Assembly (NCBI GenBank): GCA_963636105.1
Contig: CAVHIG010000062.1
Location: forward strand, 1 to 8,634
Length of the DNA stretch: 8,634 bases
Reading direction: 5' to 3'
Origin: CAVHIG01 sp963636105
GTDB lineage: Bacteria > Bacillota > Clostridia > Peptostreptococcales > Anaerovoracaceae
Part shown: one piece after another, positions 1 to 6,273 of the stretch
Layout: each line of letters opens with the position of its first letter
Position numbering within the stretch: the stretch's first letter is position 1
Made by a program: the position numbers and the translations under genes
Notes under the pieces: model-generated
What the model was told of the DNA's origin: nothing
Seen by the model: the letters and a program-made list of their open reading frames with translations, nothing else
Databases searched by the model: none

Positions 1-71
1 ACCGGCGAGATGAGCTTAGCTGTCTCCTGCGAGGAACACCAGGTCAAAGACAGCTGTAGCCCCAAAGCTTC
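1..71. repeat. Right-hand part of an extended palindromic element (partial, cut by window start)
   Basis: This stretch reads as the distal right arm of the element seen at the other window edge. Bases 1-12 (ACCGGCGAGATG) equal bases 8623-8634. Bases 60-71 (CCCCAAAGCTTC) are complementary at 11 of 12 positions to 8477-8488 (GAAGATTTGGGG). Bases 19-25 (GCTGTCT) are the perfect complement of 8527-8533 (AGACAGC). Two halves of one palindrome therefore sit at opposite ends of the window. Whether this is one copy on a circular or tandem unit, or two dispersed copies, is inference. No coding frame or known RNA family is recognisable here. Confidence 0.6.
18..55 (+). other. Local stem-loop in the leuA leader
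   Basis: AGCTGTCT (18-25) and AGACAGCT (48-55) form a perfect 8-bp stem. Inside it CCTG (26-29) can pair with CAGG (40-43) around a 10-nt loop, with four unpaired bases (TCAA) on the 3' side. A short outer pairing AGCTT (13-17) with AAGCT (65-69) is also possible. The stem is not followed by a T-run, so it is not an intrinsic terminator. It lies about 85-120 nt upstream of leuA and could be a leader structure if transcription starts further upstream. Pairing in this hairpin competes with the long-range pairing to the 8527-8533 arm. No T-box or riboswitch consensus was recognised. Confidence 0.45.
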
Positions 72-84
72 AAGGTCATGTTAG

Positions 85-108
85 TTTGAAAATGTATACT
101 TTTACAAA
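85..108. promoter_or_regulatory. Operator-like 24-bp palindrome with a possible -10 box, upstream of leuA
   Basis: The 24 bases form an imperfect palindrome (20 of 24 positions symmetric) with core GTATAC (94-99), inner AAA/TTT and outer TTTG/CAAA half-sites. TATACT (95-100), a 5/6 match to a bacterial -10 box, lies inside it, so a protein bound here could block transcription of leuA 31 bp downstream. There is no convincing -35 box 16-18 bp upstream, so the promoter call is weak. GTATAC-centred palindromes are known as sites for some GntR-family repressors; assigning such a regulator here is inference. A near-copy (20/24 identical) lies at 8440-8463. Confidence 0.4.
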
Positions 109-138
109 AATACCAGAAAAAGAAAGGAACAAAAAGTT

Positions 139-1872
139 ATGACTGAAATGGATTGCAGACCCGTCGGCATGAAGAACCACACAAAATACAGCATCGGTTA
201 CTTTATGCCGCCGGAAGAATCACTGGATTGGACCAAAAAGGATCACATGGACAAAGCGCCTACCTGGTGCAGCGTAGACCTGAGAGACGGGAATCAGGCC
301 CTCATAGTTCCTATGAGCCTAGAGGAAAAACTGGAGTTCTTCAAGCTACTGTGCCAAATCGGTTTTAAAGAAATAGAAGTCGGCTTCCCTGCCGCGTCAG
401 AGACAGAATACGAATTCGTTCGCAAGCTCATAGATGATGACCTCATTCCGGACGACGTGACCATACAGGTACTCACACAGTCACGCGAGCACATCATCGC
501 AAAGACCTTCGAAGCCATACAGGGCGCAAAAAACGTAGTTGTACACCTCTACAACTCCACATCCGTGGCGCAGCGCGAGCAGGTCTTCAGAAAGAGCAAG
601 GCAGAGATTACAGAAATCGCCGTATCAGGCGCAAAGCTGATAGACAAATACGCAAATGAGATGCCGGATACAAAATTCATGCTGGAATACTCACCTGAGA
701 GCTTCACCGGTACAGAAATGGAATACGCGCTTGAGATTTGCAACGCGGTCATAGGCGTATGGCAGCCGAGAGCGGACAGAAAGGTCATCATAAACCTCCC
801 GGCGACAGTATCCATGTCCATGCCGCACGTATACGCATCACAGATAGAATACATGAGCAAGCACCTCAATTGCAGAGAAAATGTCATAGTTTCGCTGCAT
901 CCTCACAATGACAGAGGTACGGGCGTAGCGGATTGCGAGCTCGGAATGCTGGCAGGCGCGGATCGTATCGAGGGTACGCTTTTCGGAAACGGCGAGCGCA
1001 CGGGCAATGCCGACGTAGTTACAGTAGCCATGAACCTCTACTCGCACGGAGTAGATCCAAAGCTCGACTTTTCGGATATGCCGCACATCGTTGAAATGTA
1101 CGAAAAATTCACAGACATGAAGGTGCCGCCGAGGCAGCCATATGGCGGAAAGCTTGTATTCGCAGCCTTCTCCGGCTCTCACCAGGACGCCATCGCAAAG
1201 GGCATGCACTACAGAGATGAAAACGAGCCTGACAAGTGGAACGTGCCATACATTCCAATCGACCCGCGCGACATCAGCAGAGAATACGAGGCTGACGTAA
1301 TCAGAATAAACAGCCAGTCCGGCAAGGGCGGCGTAGCATACATCCTCGAGACAAACTACGGATACAAGATTCCGCAAAAGATGAGAGAGGAAATCGGCTA
1401 TCTCATGAAGCACGTTTCGGACGTATCGCATGAAGAGCTCAAACCAAGCAAAATTTTGGATATATTTACAGAAGAATATATCAACCGCGAGGACAGATAC
1501 AGCCTCGAGGATGCTTCCTTCAAGAAACTGCCGCATTCCTCAAAGCTCGGCGACAATGGCATGGAGGTAGACCTCATGGTTACAATCGACGGCGAGAGAT
1601 ACGAGCTCTTTGGCAAAGGAAACGGCCGACTCGATGCCGTCGCCAATGCTCTCCGCAAGGGTCCGCATAGGATTGATTGCGACTTCGTGACATATGAGGA
1701 GCACGCTCTCGAATCCGAGTCGAACTCAAGAGCCGCCGCATATGTAGCAATGGCAGACAAAAATGGAAATACTTACTGGGGCGTCGGACAGCATAGCGAC
1801 ATCATCTACGCTTCCATAAATGCCCTCATCTCCGCAATAAACCGCGGGTTTGCAAGTCGTGAAAAGAGGTAG
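139..1872 (+). CDS. leuA: 2-isopropylmalate synthase, long form with regulatory domain
   Basis: Condenses acetyl-CoA with 2-ketoisovalerate to 2-isopropylmalate, the committed step of leucine synthesis, in the cytoplasm. The 577-residue protein has the DRE-TIM (HMGL-like) barrel from about residue 40 to 340. The catalytic/metal motif is DLRDGNQ (47-53, metal ligand probably D50), the metal-binding HPHND is at 254-258, and GNGERTGN is at 283-290. A linker follows, then the C-terminal LeuA dimer/regulatory domain from about 470 to 577, which binds leucine for feedback inhibition in this family. The start at 139 is supported by AAAGGA (123-128), 10 bp upstream. An internal Met at residue 11 (base 169) matches the start I recall for clostridial homologues but has no Shine-Dalgarno. 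First gene of the operon, ending 5 bp before leuC. Function is secure; the exact start less so. Confidence 0.96.
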   Translation: MTEMDCRPVGMKNHTKYSIGYFMPPEESLDWTKKDHMDKAPTWCSVDLRDGNQALIVPMSLEEKLEFFKLLCQIGFKEIEVGFPAASETEYEFVRKLIDDDLIPDDVTIQVLTQSREHIIAKTFEAIQGAKNVVVHLYNSTSVAQREQVFRKSKAEITEIAVSGAKLIDKYANEMPDTKFMLEYSPESFTGTEMEYALEICNAVIGVWQPRADRKVIINLPATVSMSMPHVYASQIEYMSKHLNCRENVIVSLHPHNDRGTGVADCELGMLAGADRIEGTLFGNGERTGNADVVTVAMNLYSHGVDPKLDFSDMPHIVEMYEKFTDMKVPPRQPYGGKLVFAAFSGSHQDAIAKGMHYRDENEPDKWNVPYIPIDPRDISREYEADVIRINSQSGKGGVAYILETNYGYKIPQKMREEIGYLMKHVSDVSHEELKPSKILDIFTEEYINREDRYSLEDASFKKLPHSSKLGDNGMEVDLMVTIDGERYELFGKGNGRLDAVANALRKGPHRIDCDFVTYEEHALESESNSRAAAYVAMADKNGNTYWGVGQHSDIIYASINALISAINRGFASREKR

Positions 1873-1877
1873 ATAAA

Positions 1878-3140
1878 ATGAGCATGACAATGACACAAAA
1901 AATCCTGGCAGCGCACGCCGGACTTCCCGAGGTAAAGCCCGGACAGCTGATTGAAGCAAGGCTCGACATGGTATTGGGAAATGACATCACCTCGCCGGTA
2001 GCCATAAATGAATTCGAAAAGGCCGGCTTTGACAAGGTCTTCGATAAATCCAAAATTTCCCTGGTAATGGATCACTTCACGCCGAATAAGGATATAAAAG
2101 CAGCGCAGCAATGCAAGCAGACGCGCTGCTTTGCAAGAAAATTTGACATAGATAATTTCTACGATGTTGGAAATGTAGGTATAGAGCATGCTCTTCTTCC
2201 GGAAAAGGGCCTTGTGGCAGCGGGCGAATGCATCATCGGAGCAGACTCACATACCTGTACATATGGAGCACTCGGAGCATTTTCAACAGGCGTAGGCAGC
2301 ACGGACATGGCTGCGGGCATGGCGACGGGCAAGGCCTGGTTTAAGGTACCCTCCGCAATCAAGGTGGAGCTTAAGGGCAAATTGAACAAATACGTCTCAG
2401 GAAAGGATGTAATCCTTCATCTCATAGGCGAAATCGGAGTGGACGGAGCTCTTTACAAATCCTTGGAATTTATGGGAGAAGGCCTCAGCTCGCTTTCCAT
2501 GGACGACAGACTTTGCATATCGAATATGGCCATTGAAGCAGGCGCGAAAAACGGCATCTTCATGGTGGACGACATCACAAGAGAATACATGAAGGGCAGA
2601 GTGGACAGAGAATATACGGAATACGCGCCTGACCCCGATGCCGAATACGACAGCACAATTACAATAGACCTTTCAAGCCTCAAGTCCACAGTCGCATTTC
2701 CACATTTGCCGGAAAATACCAGGACGATAGACGAGGTCGGCGAGGTAAAGATAGATCAGGTAGTCATCGGCTCCTGCACAAATGGCAGAATGGAGGATTT
2801 GGCTACGGCCGCTGAGATTTTGAAGGGCAGGAAGGTAGCGCGCGATGTGAGATGCATAGTCATTCCGGCTACACAGAGCATTTACAAGGAATGCATGAGG
2901 CGCGGCTATCTCGACATATTTATCGACGCGGGCTGCGCGGTATCCACACCGACCTGCGGACCGTGCCTTGGCGGTTACATGGGAATACTCGCCGAGCACG
3001 AAAGATGCGTAGCTACTACAAACAGAAACTTTATAGGAAGAATGGGACATAATCTCTCAGAGGTATATCTGGCAAGTCCGGCTGTAGCCGCGGCTTCGGC
3101 GGTAACGGGGAAGATCAGCGGTCCCGAGGAGGTGCTCTAA
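1878..3140 (+). CDS. leuC: 3-isopropylmalate dehydratase, large subunit
   Basis: With LeuD it isomerises 2-isopropylmalate to 3-isopropylmalate through a dehydrated intermediate, using a [4Fe-4S] cluster. The 420-residue protein is aconitase-like. The three cluster-ligand cysteines are visible: C300 in VIGSCTNGR, and C360 and C363 in TPTCGPCLGG. The GADSHTCTYGALGAF block (121-135) and the substrate-proximal MDHFTPN (64-70) are intact. Length fits the shorter LeuC subfamily of about 420 residues found in Clostridia and archaea rather than the 460-470 residue enterobacterial form. The start has AGAGGT (1865-1870) at 7 bp; Met codons also occur at residues 3 and 5, so the start could shift by a few residues. 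It directly abuts leuD with no spacer, consistent with coupled production of the two subunits. Confidence 0.96.
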   Translation: MSMTMTQKILAAHAGLPEVKPGQLIEARLDMVLGNDITSPVAINEFEKAGFDKVFDKSKISLVMDHFTPNKDIKAAQQCKQTRCFARKFDIDNFYDVGNVGIEHALLPEKGLVAAGECIIGADSHTCTYGALGAFSTGVGSTDMAAGMATGKAWFKVPSAIKVELKGKLNKYVSGKDVILHLIGEIGVDGALYKSLEFMGEGLSSLSMDDRLCISNMAIEAGAKNGIFMVDDITREYMKGRVDREYTEYAPDPDAEYDSTITIDLSSLKSTVAFPHLPENTRTIDEVGEVKIDQVVIGSCTNGRMEDLATAAEILKGRKVARDVRCIVIPATQSIYKECMRRGYLDIFIDAGCAVSTPTCGPCLGGYMGILAEHERCVATTNRNFIGRMGHNLSEVYLASPAVAAASAVTGKISGPEEVL

Positions 3141-3620
3141 ATGAAGGCGCAGGGCAAGGTTTTTAAATACGGAGACAATATAGATACGGACATCATCATC
3201 CCGGCAAGATATTTGAATACACCGGACATGAAGGAGCTCGCGAAGCATTGCATGGAGCCGGTGGATGAGAATTTTTACGAAAATACAAAGAACGGAGGCA
3301 TAATGGTAGGCGGCTTAAACTTCGGCTGCGGCTCCTCAAGAGAGCATGCGCCTGCTGCCATAAAGGAATGCGGAGTTTCCTGCGTAATAGCAAAGACCTT
3401 CGCGAGAATCTTTTACAGAAATGCCATAAATATTGGACTTGCGATTATGGAGTGCCCGGAGGCCGCGGAAGAAATAGCGGCGGGCGATGAGGTCAGCGTA
3501 GATACTGAGACAGGAATCATACGCGATGTGACGACAGGCAAGGAATATAGGGCCGAGCCGTTTCCGGAATTCATAGACAATATCATCAAGAAAGGCGGGC
3601 TGCTGAGCTCACTAAAATAG
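3141..3620 (+). CDS. leuD: 3-isopropylmalate dehydratase, small subunit
   Basis: Swivel-domain partner of LeuC in isopropylmalate isomerase. The 159-residue length fits the small-subunit type paired with 420-residue LeuC proteins. Visible motifs are GDNIDTDIIIPARYL (11-25), with the substrate-specificity loop YLNT at 24-27, and the hallmark FGCGSSREHAP (61-71), whose Ser/Arg residues contact substrate in this family. The ATG follows the leuC stop immediately, and a strong Shine-Dalgarno AGGAGGTG (3127-3134) lies inside the end of leuC. Translation of the two subunits is thus closely linked. No anomaly seen. Confidence 0.95.
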   Translation: MKAQGKVFKYGDNIDTDIIIPARYLNTPDMKELAKHCMEPVDENFYENTKNGGIMVGGLNFGCGSSREHAPAAIKECGVSCVIAKTFARIFYRNAINIGLAIMECPEAAEEIAAGDEVSVDTETGIIRDVTTGKEYRAEPFPEFIDNIIKKGGLLSSLK

Positions 3621-3631
3621 AGAGGAAGAAA

Positions 3632-4714
3632 ATGAACTTTAAATTAGCAGTTATAAAGGGCGACGGAATCGGTCCTGAGGTCATGGATGAGGCTGTGAAG
3701 GTGCTCGATGCCGTAGCTGAAAAATACGGACATAATTTTGAATATAATTATCTTTTGGCAGGAGGCGCGGCGATAGACGCCTGCGGGGAGTGCCTCCCTG
3801 AGGAGACTGTAAGAGCCGCAAAGGCGAGTGACGCGGTGATGCTCGGCGCTGTAGGCGGCCCAAAGTGGGATAGTCTCCCTGGAGACAAGAGACCTGAAAA
3901 AGCATTGCTCGGGCTTAGAAAAGCGCTTGGCCTTTTCGCAAACCTGCGTCCTGCCATCATGTTTGATGAGCTCAAGGATGCCTGCCCATTGAAGCCTGAA
4001 AAGGTGGAGGGCGGTCTCGACCTTCTGGTGGTCAGGGAGCTTACAGGCGGCATTTACTTTGGAGAGCGCGGCACAAAGGACACAGCCGCCAATGGTAAGG
4101 CAGCCTATGATGTGGAGGAATATTCCGAAGCGGAGATAGAGCGCATCGCTGAGATTGCCTTTGAAATGGCAAGGAAAAGACATTGCAAGGTGACAAGCGT
4201 CGACAAGGCAAACGTCCTCGAAAGCTCAAGGCTTTGGAGAAAGACAGTCGCAAGGGTAGCTGAAAAATATCCGGGCGTGACACTCGAAAACTTCTACGTG
4301 GACAACGCGGCTATGCAGCTTGTGCACAATCCTAAGCAATTTGATGTCATACTCACAAATAACATCTTCGGAGATATCTTATCCGATGAGGCGAGCATGA
4401 TCACAGGCTCTATCGGAATGCTCCCGTCGGCAAGTCTTGGAAAGGGCGCGTTTGGAATGTATGAGCCGGTACATGGCTCGGCGCCTGACATAGCGGGGCA
4501 GGGCAAGGCAAATCCTATAGCCACAATCCTCTCGGCAGCGATGCTGCTTCGCTACACGCTCGGTCTTACAAAGGAAGCAAACGCTGTGGAGGACGCTGTA
4601 AGAGCTGTGCTCAAGGATGGCTTCCGCACAGCTGATATCGCAAAGGGCGATGACGGACTTGTAAGTACGCAGGAAATGGGCTTGCTTATCGCAAATAGAG
4701 TGGGGCTGGAATAG
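3632..4714 (+). CDS. leuB: 3-isopropylmalate dehydrogenase
   Basis: NAD-dependent oxidative decarboxylation of 3-isopropylmalate to 2-ketoisocaproate, the last leucine-specific step before transamination. The 360-residue length is normal for the family. Visible motifs: N-terminal GDGIGPEV (10-17); substrate-binding arginines around L95-R106 (LRKALGLFANLR); the RELTGGIYFG block (135-144) with catalytic Tyr142; DKANVL (191-196) with catalytic Lys192; D225; and the signature NNIFGDILSDEASMITGS (243-260) with the metal-binding D248 and D252. The C-terminal nucleotide region GSAPDIAGQGKANP (282-295) is intact. Start supported by GAGGAAG (3622-3628). It begins 11 bp after leuD and is the last gene before the 98-bp gap. 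Confidence 0.96.
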   Translation: MNFKLAVIKGDGIGPEVMDEAVKVLDAVAEKYGHNFEYNYLLAGGAAIDACGECLPEETVRAAKASDAVMLGAVGGPKWDSLPGDKRPEKALLGLRKALGLFANLRPAIMFDELKDACPLKPEKVEGGLDLLVVRELTGGIYFGERGTKDTAANGKAAYDVEEYSEAEIERIAEIAFEMARKRHCKVTSVDKANVLESSRLWRKTVARVAEKYPGVTLENFYVDNAAMQLVHNPKQFDVILTNNIFGDILSDEASMITGSIGMLPSASLGKGAFGMYEPVHGSAPDIAGQGKANPIATILSAAMLLRYTLGLTKEANAVEDAVRAVLKDGFRTADIAKGDDGLVSTQEMGLLIANRVGLE

Positions 4715-4731
4715 GCCGGTTGCGAGCAGTT

Positions 4732-4755
4732 AGCCGTTAGCGAGTGGCGGCTTTT
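4732..4755 (+). terminator. Weak terminator-like hairpin in the leuB-ATPase gap
   Basis: The 98-bp gap 4715-4812 is the longest inside the gene cluster. AGCCG (4732-4736) pairs with CGGCT (4748-4752) across an 11-nt loop and runs into TTTT (4752-4755). An outer GCAG (4726-4729)/CTGC (4757-4760) pairing is possible. A competing hairpin GGCTTT (4749-4754)/AAAGCC (4765-4770) would exclude it. The stem is short and the T-run is only four bases, so this would at most cause partial termination or mark an RNA processing site. AATAAT (4780-4785) is a 5/6 match to a -10 box, but no -35 box is suitably spaced. Independent transcription of the downstream genes is possible but unproven. Confidence 0.25.
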
Positions 4756-4812
4756 GCTGCGATGAAAGCCATATTTGGAAATAATAGTAAGTGAGAAATG
4801 GAATAACGAAAA

Positions 4813-6273
4813 ATGCAGGGAACACTTGAAAATTTGCTGGAGCAATTATTGATTTTTAAAGAATATAAGCAGGATGCTTGCATCTCCTCGGCGGCGAGCG
4901 TTGTAAAATGCGCGGCTTGCCTTCAGGCCATGGAAAAAGCCGCGAAGGCCGAAAAAAATGATGAGGCTATGACTTCTGAGAAATACCGGATGGCCTATGA
5001 GTTTCGCAAGGAGCTTGCCGGCTTTGCGAGAGCCCTTGTGGAGCTTGCGAGCCGTTACGGCTTTGATGGAAATCTTTGGCAATATGCAGTGGCGCATTAC
5101 ATCGCGACAAATGAAAATGCCTTTTCGCTCGCTTCTGAGCTGCGGAAAAATGCGGAGGAGCCTCATGGCGATGCTATTATCATGCGCGAGTGCGGCATTC
5201 TTCGAAGGCTGTTTTTCTTTGATTTTGAGGCTGCCATGGCGGCTATGGAGGCTGCGGAAACTGCGCCGTTTGCGGAAACCGCGTCATTTGCTGCGAGCTG
5301 CGAAGTTTCCGCGAGCTCAGATTCAGAGCTGCTCGACCGTGTGATGAATTTCCGGGGAAGTAGCGAGGGCTTTGGCAAGGCTGCTACTCAGCAGGGACGG
5401 CTTGTAGGCAGACTCAGAGAGCGTCTGGCAGAGGCAAGAGATGAGCGTGAATTTTATCATGAAATAAAAAATTTTTACGCGAATTGTGGTGTAGGCTTTT
5501 TCGGACTCAACAAGGCCTTTGTGGTGCGAGAAACGAACGGAAACGCGGAGCTTGCGCCGATAGAGAACGTTTCCGCCGTTTCCTTTGACGACCTTGTGGG
5601 CTGCGAAATCCAAAAGGAGATGCTCATTTCGAATACGGAGGCCTTTTTGAAGGGAAGCACTGCAAATAATGTGTTGCTTTACGGTGACAGCGGTACGGGC
5701 AAGAGCACATCGATAAGGGCGCTTCTCAATACGTACAGCGGCGAGGGGCTCAAGATGATACAGGTCTACAGGCATCAGATGCACTTTCTGCCGGATATTA
5801 TCGCCAAAATAAAGGGCAGGAATTACAGATTCATTATTTACATGGATGATCTTTCGTTTGAAGATTTTGAGACTGAATACAAATATTTGAAGGCGGTCAT
5901 TGAGGGCGGGCTTGAGCCGAGACCGGAAAATGTTCTGATCTACGCATCCTCAAACCGCAGACATTTTATAAAGGAGACTCACGGAGACCGCAAGGATGAG
6001 GAATTTGACGGTGAGATCTTCAAGAGTGACACTTTGGAGGAAAAGCGCAGTCTGGCTGATCGCTTCGGTGTACAGATTTACTTCGGCAAGCCATCGAGAG
6101 AGGGGTATCATGAGATCGTGGCTGTGCTTGCGCAGCGTGAGAATATCGGGCTTTCAAAGGACGAGCTGCACGCTGAGGCTACAAAATGGGAAATCAGGCA
6201 CGGAGGTGTTTCGGGCAGGAGCGCAAGGCAATTTGTTGATTATGTAAAGGGAATGGAGAGTTTGAAGGAATGA
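4813..6273 (+). CDS. AAA+ ATP-binding protein of the DUF815 family
   Basis: A 486-residue, probably cytosolic P-loop ATPase with no signal peptide or membrane segment. The N-terminal half (about 1-220) is mostly helical and charged, interrupted by an Ala-rich linker (about 140-170). The ATPase core lies at about 255-485: Walker A GDSGTGKS (291-298), Walker B FIIYMDD (340-346), sensor-1-like ASSNRRH (378-384), the ADRFG motif (415-419) and a C-terminal GRSARQ (468-473) resembling sensor 2. The MDDLSFE...YKYLKAVIEGGLEPRPENVLIYASSNRRH arrangement (344-384) is typical of DUF815. The molecular role of this family is unknown to me, so no pathway function is assigned. Start ATG has only a weak Shine-Dalgarno (ATGGA, 4798-4802). 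The stop overlaps the ilvB start as ATGA, implying coupled translation with acetohydroxyacid synthase. It occupies a place where other BCAA genes such as ilvD are often found. Confidence 0.9.
   Translation: MQGTLENLLEQLLIFKEYKQDACISSAASVVKCAACLQAMEKAAKAEKNDEAMTSEKYRMAYEFRKELAGFARALVELASRYGFDGNLWQYAVAHYIATNENAFSLASELRKNAEEPHGDAIIMRECGILRRLFFFDFEAAMAAMEAAETAPFAETASFAASCEVSASSDSELLDRVMNFRGSSEGFGKAATQQGRLVGRLRERLAEARDEREFYHEIKNFYANCGVGFFGLNKAFVVRETNGNAELAPIENVSAVSFDDLVGCEIQKEMLISNTEAFLKGSTANNVLLYGDSGTGKSTSIRALLNTYSGEGLKMIQVYRHQMHFLPDIIAKIKGRNYRFIIYMDDLSFEDFETEYKYLKAVIEGGLEPRPENVLIYASSNRRHFIKETHGDRKDEEFDGEIFKSDTLEEKRSLADRFGVQIYFGKPSREGYHEIVAVLAQRENIGLSKDELHAEATKWEIRHGGVSGRSARQFVDYVKGMESLKE
5254..5289 (+). 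repeat. Two tandem 18-bp units in the Ala-rich linker of the ATPase gene
   Basis: Two adjacent 18-bp units encode AETAPF (residues 148-153) and AETASF (154-159), differing at two bases. They lie in a low-complexity Ala/Glu stretch between the N-terminal region and the ATPase core. GCGGAAAC within each unit (5254-5261, 5272-5279) is the perfect inverse complement of GTTTCCGC at 5305-5312. This looks like a small in-frame duplication in a flexible linker. Confidence 0.6.

Noticed and set aside
26..55. SRP RNA-like stretch (GAGGAACACCAGGTC)
   Set aside because: CAGGTC resembles part of bacterial SRP RNA, but the diagnostic GGAAGGAAGCAGC loop is missing.
85..99. CodY box (AATTTTCNGAAAATT) upstream of leuA
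   Set aside because: Only about 9 of 15 positions match and the left half-site is absent; the GTATAC-centred palindrome explains the region better.
1..138. T-box leader or known riboswitch before leuA
   Set aside because: No T-box antiterminator core (GGTGGNACCGCG-like) and no consensus of ppGpp/ykkC, SAM or other common riboswitch is visible. The region may be cut, so an upstream leader cannot be excluded.
838..1536. Long antisense open frame (232 codons) within leuA
   Set aside because: It lies wholly opposite leuA, whose motifs are continuous across it; the translation has no recognisable domain and no ribosome site. It is a shadow of leuA codon bias.
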